This document shows, piece after piece, positions 23,960-32,714 of a DNA stretch of 64,000 nt. Location: positions 1 through 64,000 of the forward strand of contig NZ_SVFW01000004.1 of assembly GCF_015056685.1 (NCBI RefSeq), read 5' to 3'. Each line of letters starts with the position of its first letter. Positions within the stretch are counted from its first letter, which is position 1. The translations under genes were made by a program, and so were the position numbers. A model generated the notes under the pieces. It was not told the DNA's origin. It was given only the letters and a program-made list of their open reading frames with translations, and made no database searches. The DNA is from Butyrivibrio sp. GTDB lineage: Bacteria; Bacillota; Clostridia; Lachnospirales; Lachnospiraceae.

Positions 23960-25318
23960 TTATAAAAGTTCATCTTCCGGAATATCAAATAGTACTGAAA
24001 CAAGGTCGTGACCATCGCACTTTGATATTCCAACTTTAGTGTTTAGTTTTTCCTCGATGTCGCAAATTCTCACGTCATCAAGAAGATAGTCCTCTCCGCT
24101 TCGAAGAAGGTTTTCAGGAAGAAAAAGCTCGCTTCCAAGCTCTTTTCCCTTAAGCTGATTTATGATATCTGTTCCGGTAAGAAGACCTGAAACGGTAATC
24201 CTCTCGCCAAAAAACTCGTTAATTATCTCATAAACATGCACTTTTAGTCCAGTACAAATACTCATTGCCTTTTCTGCCATATCCCTGATGCAAGGATATA
24301 CCAGTCTTCCTGTGGCAATTGATATCTCTCTGTTTAGGCTGTTAAGGTGCGTCTTGTGTTCTGAAACAGCCTTTTTAAGCGCTTCTTCATATTCATCTAT
24401 AAGAAGTCTCATCATTCCAACGCCGTTTTCAAGCTGTATATAGCCGTCATATCTCTCTGCTTCAGGGAAATCTCTTCCTGCAAGGAAGTACCACTCATCG
24501 CTTGCATGAACGAAATGCATCCCATATTCATTATAAATCTTCTTTTGCCAGCTTTCTATAAGATCAATGACCTCTCCGGCATCCTGACTGTTAAAGGGTT
24601 CAAGCGGATAAAGCCCGTCTCTGTATTTGGAAAGTCCAACCGGAACTACTGATACACTTTGAAGGTTCGGTATATATTTGGACATGTCAGAAATGGATCT
24701 CTCAAGTTCTTTTCCATCATTGACACCCTTACAAAGAACTATCTGACCATTTATCTCTATTCCTGTACCCGGAGCGCATAATCTGTCTACTTTCTTAAGT
24801 GCTTCACCGGCGAATCTGTTGCCGAGCATCTTACATCTAAGTTCAGGGTTAGTAGTCTGAAAAGAAATATTGATAGGAGAAAGATGATATTTTAATATTC
24901 TGTCGATATCCGCATCAGACATGTTGGTAAGTGTTACATAATTGCCCTGAAGGAAAGACAGTCTTGAGTCATCATCCTTAAAATATAGTGTTTTTCTCAT
25001 GCCCTTTGGCATCTGATCAATAAAGCAAAAAATACACTTATTACTACAGGACCTGTAATCATCCATGAGCCCGTTCTCAAACTCAATTCCAAGGTCCTCA
25101 TCAAAATCCTTATCAATATCTAAAAGCCACTGCTCGCCATTTGCTTTCTCAATAAGTACATCCAGATGTTCATCCTGAACAAGGTACTGAAAATCAAAAA
25201 TATCCTCTATGACCTGATCATTAATTTTTAAGAGCTTATCGCCCGGTTCAATATTTAATTCTTGTGCTATGCTTCCCTCATCGACACTGCCGATAAGGTG
25301 TCCTATATTCTTCTTCAT
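23960..25318 (-). CDS. DUF512 iron-sulfur/radical-SAM-like protein with PDZ domain
   Basis: A 452-residue protein. The N-terminal region (IGSVDEGSIAQELNIEPGDKL) is PDZ-like. A cysteine cluster CSNKCIFCFIDQMPKG (about residue 82) resembles a radical-SAM-type iron-sulfur site, and the C-terminal half is the DUF512 domain. The biochemical function is not established; the gene commonly sits beside der in Clostridia. I chose the ATG at 25318 (MKKNIGHLIGS), where the family similarity begins. The open frame extends upstream only through promoter sequence. There is no clear ribosome binding site. A TATAAT box ends 7 nt before the ATG, so the mRNA may be leaderless. Confidence 0.85.
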   Translation of the reverse strand: MKKNIGHLIGSVDEGSIAQELNIEPGDKLLKINDQVIEDIFDFQYLVQDEHLDVLIEKANGEQWLLDIDKDFDEDLGIEFENGLMDDYRSCSNKCIFCFIDQMPKGMRKTLYFKDDDSRLSFLQGNYVTLTNMSDADIDRILKYHLSPINISFQTTNPELRCKMLGNRFAGEALKKVDRLCAPGTGIEINGQIVLCKGVNDGKELERSISDMSKYIPNLQSVSVVPVGLSKYRDGLYPLEPFNSQDAGEVIDLIESWQKKIYNEYGMHFVHASDEWYFLAGRDFPEAERYDGYIQLENGVGMMRLLIDEYEEALKKAVSEHKTHLNSLNREISIATGRLVYPCIRDMAEKAMSICTGLKVHVYEIINEFFGERITVSGLLTGTDIINQLKGKELGSELFLPENLLRSGEDYLLDDVRICDIEEKLNTKVGISKCDGHDLVSVLFDIPEDELL

Positions 25319-25325
25319 GCCCTGT

Positions 25326-25354
25326 ATTATACCATCTTGTCCTTGACGTGTCAG
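25326..25354 (-). promoter_or_regulatory. Promoter of the DUF512-der-plsY-gpsA operon
   Basis: On the minus strand CTGACA, a 17-bp spacer and TATAAT (25326-25331) form a near-consensus promoter. The -10 ends 7 nt before the ATG at 25318, so transcription should start at or within a base or two of the start codon. Confidence 0.75.
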
Positions 25355-25427
25355 CACCATCGATGTTAAAACAGTAAATGTAGAACTATGTTCTAATATA
25401 AATATTTCAAAGAAGGAAGCGAAAAAT

Positions 25428-26627
25428 ATGCCAGATTTTAGAAAACTGGAAGGTACTATTCCGGTTGCACCTCTTAATCTAATTGTAATGGATTCAGCCA
25501 AAGAACTTGGTGACAGCGTCAATCGTTATATCTCAGAATTCAGACATGAGCTTTACAAAATGCCTGAAAACGATCCCGCTTTTCACGGTTATGTAAAAGA
25601 CAATTACAAAATCGATATCAACCTTGACAGATTCAACAGTGGTGAAGCTAAGGCTACTATCAAGGAAAGTGTTCGAGGAAATGACGTTTACATTCTTACT
25701 GATGTATGCAATTACAGCATAACTTATAAAATGTACAATTACGTCAACCATAAATCTCCTGATGATCATTATCAGGATCTTAAACGTGTTATAGGTGCAA
25801 TTACTGGCAAAGCAAAAAGAATAAATGTTATCATGCCATTCCTTTATGAAGGACGTCAGCACAAAAGAAACGGTATGGAATCATTAGATGCTGCTCAGAT
25901 GTTTGCTGAGCTTCATGATATGGGTATCTCAAACTTTATTACTTTTGATGCTCATGACCCAAGAATATCAAATGCCAAGCCTCTTGGTGGATTTGATAAC
26001 TTCCTTGCTTCATATCAGTTTATGAAGGCTCTTTTATCTCACATCGATGACCTTGTTGTTGATAAGGATCACCTCACTGTCATAAGCCCTGATGAGGGAG
26101 CTCTTGACAGAGCCGTTTATTTTGCAAACGTAATCGGCGCTGATACAGGTATGTTCTATAAGAGACGTGATTATGCTCACGTTGTTAACGGAACTAACCC
26201 AATTGTTGCTCACGAATTCCTTGGTTCTGATATTTCAGGCCGCGATGTTATCATCATCGATGACATGATATCTTCAGGATCAAGTATGATAGATACTGCC
26301 AAACAGCTTAAGAACATGGGAGCTAAAAGGGTATTCATCTGCACTACATTCGGTCTTTTCACAGACGGAATGAGCAAGTTTGATGACGGCTACGAAAAAG
26401 GTTACTTTGACGCAGTTATTACTACTAACCTCACTTACATGAATGAGGAAGTTACATCAAAAGAATACATATTCATCGCAGATATGGGTAAATTCCTTGC
26501 TACTATCATTGACTTCCTTAATCACGATGCTTCTATGGCTACAGTAAATATGCCAACAGACAAGATTCATGAGATTGTCGGCAGATACAACTCAGGATGT
26601 AAGACTCCAACTGAGCTTTTCGACTAA
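25428..26627 (+). CDS. prs: Ribose-phosphate pyrophosphokinase (PRPP synthetase)
   Basis: A 399-residue enzyme that makes 5-phosphoribosyl-1-pyrophosphate from ribose-5-phosphate and ATP, for purine, pyrimidine, NAD and histidine synthesis. The PRPP-binding loop is DVIIIDDMISSGSSM (about residue 276). The flexible-loop region PFLYEGRQHKR and the metal-binding FDAHDPR segment are also present. It is about 80 residues longer than the usual 310-320, mainly at the N-terminus. The ribosome binding site GAAGGAAG lies about 8 nt upstream of the ATG. It is transcribed divergently from the DUF512 operon and ends at a shared bidirectional terminator. Confidence 0.93.
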   Translation: MPDFRKLEGTIPVAPLNLIVMDSAKELGDSVNRYISEFRHELYKMPENDPAFHGYVKDNYKIDINLDRFNSGEAKATIKESVRGNDVYILTDVCNYSITYKMYNYVNHKSPDDHYQDLKRVIGAITGKAKRINVIMPFLYEGRQHKRNGMESLDAAQMFAELHDMGISNFITFDAHDPRISNAKPLGGFDNFLASYQFMKALLSHIDDLVVDKDHLTVISPDEGALDRAVYFANVIGADTGMFYKRRDYAHVVNGTNPIVAHEFLGSDISGRDVIIIDDMISSGSSMIDTAKQLKNMGAKRVFICTTFGLFTDGMSKFDDGYEKGYFDAVITTNLTYMNEEVTSKEYIFIADMGKFLATIIDFLNHDASMATVNMPTDKIHEIVGRYNSGCKTPTELFD

Positions 26628-26640
26628 ATATATAAGAATT

Positions 26641-26676
26641 GTGCCCATAACTCTATGTTATGGGCACTTATTTTTT
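26641..26676. terminator. Bidirectional terminator between prs and a sensor kinase gene
   Basis: GTGCCCATAAC-TCTAT-GTTATGGGCAC is an 11-bp perfect stem with a T-rich run on the plus side. An A-rich stretch on the other side gives T residues on the minus strand. It can end both convergent transcripts. The kinase stop codon lies in the T run. Confidence 0.85.
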
Positions 26677-29128
26677 ATTCTGCTATATCAAATCCAATTA
26701 TTACTTTAAAAAGGTCTCCGTCAAGCCTTATATCAAAGGTTCCTCCCTGAGCAATTGTGAGGTTCTTGGCAATAGATAGTCCAAGTCCGCTTCCTTCAGT
26801 TGTTCTTGACTCATCCCCTCTGATAAACTTTTTGGTAAGTTCATCGGCACTGACATTAAGCTCTTTTGCAGAGATGTTCTTAATTGAGAAGAAGGCTTTC
26901 TTTTTGCCTTCTGCATCCTCTATGGTGTACATCTCAAGATATACTCTCGTTCCTGAAAGGGCATACTTACAGGTATTATTAAAGAGATTCTCCAAAACTC
27001 TCCAAAGGTGCCTTGCATCTGCAACTATGGATATGTTCTGTTCCTGTGGCTTAAAAATAGGAGTAAGGCCACTCTTTTCAAACTTCTCGAAGAATTCGCC
27101 TATCGTCTGATTTATCAGTTCAACAAAATCTATCTTTGAGAGCTCAATGCTTATATTTCCTGAGCTGATCTTTGAAGCCTCAACCAGATCTTCTGTAAGT
27201 TTTTTAAGCTTTTGAGATTTCTGATCCAGTATATTTACGTACTCGATCACTCTCTCATTGCCTATATCTTCCCTCTTTATAAGATCCACATAGTTGATTA
27301 TGGAAGTCAGCGGAGTCTTGATATCGTGTGATACGTTTGTTATAAGATCTGCTTTTAGCTTTTCATCCTTCATACTGGTATCTACTGCTTTTTCAATTCC
27401 TTCACCGATGGAATTAACTGCATCTGCTAAGGCTATGTTGTCTGAATGAAGTGCTGAAACGTCGACCTTTGACTTAACGTCGCCATTTTTAATCTTCTCT
27501 ATAACCTTGATGATACGATCTCTGTCAAGGTTCTGTCTGTACAGATAAATACCAATAAGTATGTCTAAAAATGCTGCAATAACTATTCCTGCAAGGCCTA
27601 TCTTAAACAGACACAGATTAATAACCACAAAGAAGATATATGGAATCCAGGTCCTTATGATCACATTACCATTGTCAGTAGTTGTGAGGATCAGATTCTT
27701 TGCTCCTATAATGATCATTCTTAGGATAGAATCTTTCCAAAGAGACTTCTCTTTTACCTTATCTGCAATACCATAAATAAGTCCCAAAAAACCCACATTA
27801 AATACAAATGCACCAAGGGCCGCATATACTGGGAAGTTCTCGAGCCGAACCATCTTCATGTAACTCATCTGTGTTATGACAGACACCAGTACAAAAGCAC
27901 CAAAAGGAGCCGCCATTATTATAATATTCTTAAGACAGGCTATCTCTGTCTTTATTGTCCTTCCATTTACAACTACAGGTGTCTTAAGAGTTATTATAAA
28001 CAGAAGTATATACATGAATGCCGCAACAAAGCACAGTATCAGAATTTGTGTCCTATAAGGCATATATTTGGCAAAGCTGCTCTTTCCCTGATAAAAATCA
28101 TCGCTGCATGGGTAGCCTAAAGTATCTACAGCCACGTAAACCTTTATCTGATCAGGATACGCATAGCTATATGTTTTAAGAAGGCTTCTTACCACGTTTT
28201 CTTTTATAAGAGTGTTGGTCTCGTACTTAAGCTCATATGGGCAGTAATATATGTATCTGCCGTAGCCTTCAAATACACTCTTTATATCTATTCCGGTTGT
28301 TTCTCCAGAAAGCTCGGAAATATTTGTAAACACAGATGTACTGCCACTTACTGTTCTGGAAATATAGTACCTTAAGTTACTTGACTGATATCCATAATAT
28401 GAAAGGAGCTTTCCATATTCCTCGAAGTTGGATAAAAGCGTTCCCGCAGCCTCCTCGACATTACTGCACAAAAGGCTGTACTCTTCCCAGTTTGATACAA
28501 GGTCCTCGATATTTTTCCCATCAACAGTCTGATATCTTGAAACGAGGATATTGTGAGTTCCTCCAGAAGGAACAGAATTGCCTGAAACTGTAAATTCAAC
28601 ACTGTTATCAGAAAGCCCCGAACTAAGGTAGGAATTCATACCACCTGACATAAGGTTGTTCTTGAGGTGCGTGTATGTAGTTGTGGCGCTTAAAAATGAG
28701 CTGCTCTCTTCTTCTGTGAAATTCCTTTTTTCATAAGTGAAGCCGCTCTGGGCCCACTTTAAAAGATCTGATACTGTATAAACAGCAGTGACGTAGTCTC
28801 CCGTAAGCGTTGTTCCTCTGTTCACATAGGCAGTTACATCAATTGTCTTTTCACTGTCATACTCACCTGCTGTTTCTAACTGGCTTCTGATAGCTATGAG
28901 CCTAATAACATCAGCGAGGTTATTGCCAAGGATGTTGTTAAAAAGGTATGAATCCTCATAAGCTCTGTTTCTGTCTGATTCATACAAGGTATAGGAATAA
29001 TCTCCCCTGGCACCTGTAATGATTATGCTGGTTCCTGCAAATATAAAAACAAGCGAAAAGGCTATAAATGCCGCAAGAACATGCTGGATCAATGTAAGAA
29101 TTTTAAAATTAATTGGCTTTTTTAACAT
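26675..29128 (-). CDS. Membrane sensor histidine kinase, HisKA type
   Basis: An 817-residue kinase. One membrane helix (about residues 15-36) is followed by an extracytoplasmic region of roughly 310 residues with no domain I recognise, then about six more helices between residues 350 and 545. The cytoplasmic part has a HisKA domain with the phosphorylated histidine in ITNVSHDIKTPLTS (about residue 601). A HATPase domain follows with ENLFNNTCKYA (N box) and GSGLGLSIAKNL (G2 box). The start overlaps the regulator gene by 7 bp. The large extracellular sensor suggests an external ligand, unknown here. Confidence 0.88.
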   Translation of the reverse strand: MLKKPINFKILTLIQHVLAAFIAFSLVFIFAGTSIIITGARGDYSYTLYESDRNRAYEDSYLFNNILGNNLADVIRLIAIRSQLETAGEYDSEKTIDVTAYVNRGTTLTGDYVTAVYTVSDLLKWAQSGFTYEKRNFTEEESSSFLSATTTYTHLKNNLMSGGMNSYLSSGLSDNSVEFTVSGNSVPSGGTHNILVSRYQTVDGKNIEDLVSNWEEYSLLCSNVEEAAGTLLSNFEEYGKLLSYYGYQSSNLRYYISRTVSGSTSVFTNISELSGETTGIDIKSVFEGYGRYIYYCPYELKYETNTLIKENVVRSLLKTYSYAYPDQIKVYVAVDTLGYPCSDDFYQGKSSFAKYMPYRTQILILCFVAAFMYILLFIITLKTPVVVNGRTIKTEIACLKNIIIMAAPFGAFVLVSVITQMSYMKMVRLENFPVYAALGAFVFNVGFLGLIYGIADKVKEKSLWKDSILRMIIIGAKNLILTTTDNGNVIIRTWIPYIFFVVINLCLFKIGLAGIVIAAFLDILIGIYLYRQNLDRDRIIKVIEKIKNGDVKSKVDVSALHSDNIALADAVNSIGEGIEKAVDTSMKDEKLKADLITNVSHDIKTPLTSIINYVDLIKREDIGNERVIEYVNILDQKSQKLKKLTEDLVEASKISSGNISIELSKIDFVELINQTIGEFFEKFEKSGLTPIFKPQEQNISIVADARHLWRVLENLFNNTCKYALSGTRVYLEMYTIEDAEGKKKAFFSIKNISAKELNVSADELTKKFIRGDESRTTEGSGLGLSIAKNLTIAQGGTFDIRLDGDLFKVIIGFDIAE

Positions 29129-29823
29129 GGTTCCTCATCTTCAATCTTGTATCCCACACCCCACACAACTTTGAGGTACCTTGGATCCCTTGGATTGATC
29201 TCTATTTTTTCTCTGATATGTCTGATATGGACAGCTATTGTATTGTCTGCGGCAAAAGAGCCGGTATCCTGCCAGATGCTCTGATATATCTGATTGATGG
29301 AATAAACTTTGCCCTTATTTTTCACAAGGAACTCTAAAATGTTATATTCGATAGGCGTAAGTCTTATCCTTTCACCATCAACAAAACATTCCTTGGAGTT
29401 GTCGTCAATGACAAGACCACCGGTCTTATAGATGTTCTCTTTATCTTCCATGCTTCCAAGAGTTGTGTATCGTCTTAGGTTGGACTTTACTCTTGCAACC
29501 AGCTCCAGGGGATTAAAGGGCTTTGTGACATAATCATCGGCGCCGATGTTAAGTCCCAATATCTTATCAGAATCCTCTGACTTAGCAGACAGGAATATTA
29601 CAGGAATAGAGCTGAATTTTCTAAGCTCCATCACCATTCTCATCCCATCCATTTTGGGCATCATTATGTCTACAATTGCCAGTGATATCTTTGTTTTCCT
29701 AATGATATCAAGGGCTTCTATCCCATCGTAGGCCTTATATATTCTGAAGTCCTCCTGTGAAAGATAGATCTCGATCGCATCAACTATTTCTTTGTCATCA
29801 TCGCAAACTAAAATGTTTTCCAT
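29122..29823 (-). CDS. OmpR/PhoB-family response regulator
   Basis: A 233-residue regulator. The receiver (residues 1-115) has CDDDKEI, the phosphoacceptor aspartate in AIVDIMMPKMDG, serine in FLSAKSE and lysine in VTKPFNPLEL. The C-terminal winged helix (about 130-230) has RLTPIEYNILEFL and the recognition helix region TIAVHIRHIREKIE. I chose the ATG at 29823 (MENILVCDDD) because GGAG lies 7 nt upstream; an ATG four codons earlier lacks a good site. It pairs with the kinase gene downstream. Repeats upstream suggest autoregulation. Confidence 0.9.
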   Translation of the reverse strand: MENILVCDDDKEIVDAIEIYLSQEDFRIYKAYDGIEALDIIRKTKISLAIVDIMMPKMDGMRMVMELRKFSSIPVIFLSAKSEDSDKILGLNIGADDYVTKPFNPLELVARVKSNLRRYTTLGSMEDKENIYKTGGLVIDDNSKECFVDGERIRLTPIEYNILEFLVKNKGKVYSINQIYQSIWQDTGSFAADNTIAVHIRHIREKIEINPRDPRYLKVVWGVGYKIEDEEPC

Positions 29824-29857
29824 GCTCTGCTCCATATCTTCTAATTCTATTAAATCA

Positions 29858-29908
29858 GAAAATTCTTAAGATTTACCTACGAAAATTCTTAAGATTTCTT
29901 AAGAATTT
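29858..29908 (-). promoter_or_regulatory. Operator-like CTTAAGA repeats upstream of the response regulator
   Basis: CTTAAGA occurs three times on the minus strand, spaced 11 and 23 bp. A 17-bp unit (plus strand GAAAATTCTTAAGATTT) is repeated exactly at 29858-29874 and 29881-29897. OmpR/PhoB-type regulators bind direct repeats with a period of about 11 bp. The repeats lie between pgeF and the regulator start, so autoregulation is likely. Confidence 0.55.
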
Positions 29909-29913
29909 AACGT

Positions 29914-30783
29914 TTATTCGTTAATTGTTAAAAAAGCCATGAGATTTCCGCGCTTTTCGCCATGTACCCTATGTGAAAATAAAAGGTCAGGATTACACTT
30001 TGTACATATATCTGTGACAATTATGTTTTGGTCCGGCACCCCTGCCCTTTGAAGCGACAGCTTTATTGCATTCCATAGATATAATCTGTATTTGTTATTG
30101 GGATAAGGCACTAATATCTTATTATCCTCCAGTTCTTTTTCAGTATAAGCCTTGGCAAATTCCAAAGCTACATCTTCGCCTATCTCATAACATTCACCGC
30201 ATATCGACGGCCCTATTGCACATACACAGTCCTCAGGCCTACTTCCATACGTAGCACTCATTTTCTCAATTGCTTTTTTGCCAATTTCTCCCCGTGTCCC
30301 CTTCCAGCCTGAATGAACAAGACCGATAGCTCTTTTTACAGGGTCAACAATATAAATTGGCGGACAGTCCGCATGAAACGTACCAAGAATTATACCCGGG
30401 ACATTTGTGATCAGTCCGTCTATATCAGTGTAGTCTCTGACTCTTGCAGGCCCTTTTCCCCTGTCGCCTTCTGTGACAACTCTTATATTGGTAGTGTGTG
30501 TCTGGAAAGTACACACGAAGTCATCTAAGGTTTTGCCGTGTCCTAAAACTTCCGCTATCCTTCTATAATTCTCATCCACGCATTCCTTGTCATCACCACG
30601 TGTATAGCTCAAGTTCATGGTAGCGTAGTCGCCTTTTGAGACTCCGCCTATCCTGGTAGAAAAAAGATGGTCCACAACACCCAATTTTTCAATATCAGGA
30701 AAAACAATATATTTCACACCGTTTTTTTCTCTTATCTGAGTAGTTACTTTTTTTCCATATCTGATCAATGTCTTATCTGTCAT
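29914..30783 (-). CDS. pgeF: PgeF/YfiH family purine nucleoside phosphorylase
   Basis: A 289-residue protein of the YfiH/laccase-domain family. Members were once called polyphenol oxidases and are now known as purine nucleoside phosphorylase/adenosine deaminase-like enzymes. Metal-site residues are visible in TFHADCPPIYIVD, LVHSGWKGTRGEIG and IGPSICGECYEIG. In E. coli the homologue also edits mis-incorporated L-serine in peptidoglycan precursors. It lies between a divergent ribonuclease J gene and the two-component operon, with no strong terminator before the regulator. Confidence 0.85.
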   Translation of the reverse strand: MTDKTLIRYGKKVTTQIREKNGVKYIVFPDIEKLGVVDHLFSTRIGGVSKGDYATMNLSYTRGDDKECVDENYRRIAEVLGHGKTLDDFVCTFQTHTTNIRVVTEGDRGKGPARVRDYTDIDGLITNVPGIILGTFHADCPPIYIVDPVKRAIGLVHSGWKGTRGEIGKKAIEKMSATYGSRPEDCVCAIGPSICGECYEIGEDVALEFAKAYTEKELEDNKILVPYPNNKYRLYLWNAIKLSLQRAGVPDQNIIVTDICTKCNPDLLFSHRVHGEKRGNLMAFLTINE

Positions 30784-30821
30784 TTTTCTTCCTCATTTAG
30801 TATCTATCGTATTTACACACT

Positions 30822-30838
30822 TTATCATAATTTGATAA
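30822..30838. promoter_or_regulatory. Inverted repeat between pgeF and ribonuclease J gene
   Basis: TTATCA-TAATT-TGATAA is a perfect 6-bp inverted repeat in the 90-bp divergent region. It could be an operator acting on either gene. The site is AT-rich and short, so chance is possible. Confidence 0.3.
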
Positions 30839-30873
30839 ACTCTACCATATAGACAAATTGGGAGCTTAGCATA

Positions 30874-32526
30874 ATGAAAAATACTATAAAAATAATTCCA
30901 CTTGGTGGTTTTGATAAAATCGGCATGAACATGACTATTATCGAAAGTGATGATTCTATCATCATCATAGATTGTGGTACCTCTTTTCCCCCAAATAATA
31001 TGCCCGGTATTGACACTTCCATTCCTGATATTTCATATCTTAAGGAACATATTGATAAAGTAAAAGGAATTGTTGTAACTCACGGCCACGAAGACCACAT
31101 AGGTGCAATCCCTTATATTCTGCCTGAGCTTAATGTTCCAATCTATGGAACTCCACTAACTATTCTTTTGATTGAAGATAAACTAAAACAGCACAACATC
31201 AAAAAGGCCAGGACCAAAGTTATCCGCCAGGGTAATACCTTTATCCTTGGAGATTTCAAAATTGAATTCATTAAAACAAATCACAGTATACCTGATGCTG
31301 TAATGCTTGCAATCTATACCGGCGCCGGAACTATAGTCTGTACCGGTGATTTCAAAATAGATCTGACTCCTACTATTGGCGATACTACTGATCTAAGGAG
31401 GCTTGCTGCCATTGGATCAAAAGGTGTCCTTGCAGTTCTAAGCGATAGCACTAACGCTCTTATAAAAGGTTCCTCCCCATCAGAGAATGAAGTCAGCATC
31501 TCAATGGACAGATTATTTAATAATTTCAAAAATGAGCGTCTGATCATTGCTACTTTTGCTTCAAACATGGAAAGAGTCAGCCAAATAATAGATATTTCAA
31601 AAAAGTACGGCAGAAAAGTCATCCTTCAGGGCGATGTGATGCTTGAAATCTTTAAATCAGCCGAAGCACTAGGATATATCACACTCCAAAAGGATGTTTT
31701 GATAGGCGCTGATGAAGCATCCCATTTTAAAGACAGTGAACTTGTCTTCCTCACAACAGGAAATCACGGTGAACCTATCAGCTGCCTGTCAGACATCGCA
31801 AATGGTCTCAATGAAAATATCAAGATAAAAGAATCCGACGTCATACTTTTTAGTTCCATTCCTGTACAGGGCTACGAGAGTATATTCTCAGAGACCATCA
31901 ATAGTCTTGAGGAACAGGGAGCAAAAATACTTTTCAGAGATCTCCATGTAACCGGGCACGCTTGTATAGAAGAGTTAAAGCTCATCTATAACCTGTTAAG
32001 TCCCAAGTACATAATCCCCGCCCACGGGCAGTTCAGAATAAGGAATGCCAATAAGGAAGTTGCCATTGCCTGTGGAATCCCGGAAGAAAACGTTCTGATG
32101 ATCAAAAACGGGGATATCCTGGAAGTTTCTGACTCTTTTTCTAAGGTTTCAGGTTCTGTTGAGCTAAAAGAAATCTTAGTTGATGGTTTGGGAATCGGAG
32201 ATATCAGCGGTCATATTCTCTCCGAAAGAAAAATCATGTCACAAGCGGGAGTAGTTATTGTCACTCTCTGCTTTTCTCATGGATCAAAAAGGCTTATTGC
32301 CCCTCCATCCATAGTAACACAAGGTTTTGTAAACCGCCAAAAATCTGCTTCGCTCATTGAATCTCTAACAAGTGATGTTTCCTCTGAAGTTTCCAGAATG
32401 ATAGCTCAGGGCATCGACAGTTCAAGATTCGAAGCAAATATTAAGCGCATACTTCAGGAATCTATTTGGAAAAAGACAATGCGTAAGCCTCTTATAATTG
32501 TAAATATAACTGAAGCTGTGGTATAA
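30874..32526 (+). CDS. rnj: Ribonuclease J
   Basis: A 550-residue metallo-beta-lactamase/beta-CASP nuclease, which in Firmicutes combines endonuclease and 5'-3' exonuclease activity in mRNA decay and rRNA maturation. The zinc motif is VVTHGHEDHIGAIPY (about residue 70), with CTGDFKID (about 154) and VTGHACIEELK plus PAHGQFRI in the beta-CASP region. Length is typical. GGGAG lies 9 nt before the ATG. A long hairpin terminator follows at 32648-32702. Confidence 0.92.
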   Translation: MKNTIKIIPLGGFDKIGMNMTIIESDDSIIIIDCGTSFPPNNMPGIDTSIPDISYLKEHIDKVKGIVVTHGHEDHIGAIPYILPELNVPIYGTPLTILLIEDKLKQHNIKKARTKVIRQGNTFILGDFKIEFIKTNHSIPDAVMLAIYTGAGTIVCTGDFKIDLTPTIGDTTDLRRLAAIGSKGVLAVLSDSTNALIKGSSPSENEVSISMDRLFNNFKNERLIIATFASNMERVSQIIDISKKYGRKVILQGDVMLEIFKSAEALGYITLQKDVLIGADEASHFKDSELVFLTTGNHGEPISCLSDIANGLNENIKIKESDVILFSSIPVQGYESIFSETINSLEEQGAKILFRDLHVTGHACIEELKLIYNLLSPKYIIPAHGQFRIRNANKEVAIACGIPEENVLMIKNGDILEVSDSFSKVSGSVELKEILVDGLGIGDISGHILSERKIMSQAGVVIVTLCFSHGSKRLIAPPSIVTQGFVNRQKSASLIESLTSDVSSEVSRMIAQGIDSSRFEANIKRILQESIWKKTMRKPLIIVNITEAVV

Positions 32527-32647
32527 TTTTTTAGAATTGAATTTGCAGTATTTACACAGCCAAAGTGGTTAAAGCTTTTATGATGTTTCATTATGTCTGG
32601 ATGATACACCAGAGAATGTTCATCGTGAAAAGAAATGTGAAAAACAG

Positions 32648-32702
32648 CAGAATACTTTAATTAGCATATTTAATATGCTTAATTTTTGTATTCTGTTTTT
32701 TT
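32648..32702 (+). terminator. Hairpin terminator between rnj and a membrane-protein gene
   Basis: CAGAATAC pairs with GTATTCTG and is followed by seven T. Inside is a second AT-rich inverted repeat around AGCATAT/ATATGCT, making a long hairpin. It ends just 13 nt before the next ATG, so it might act as an attenuator in the leader of that gene. Confidence 0.7.
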
Positions 32703-32714
32703 ATTGAGGAAAAT

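Noticed and set aside
25382..25394. LexA-like palindrome AGAAC-TAT-GTTCT upstream of prs
   Set aside because: The Firmicute LexA box has GAAC and GTTC four bases apart, here three, and prs is not an SOS gene.
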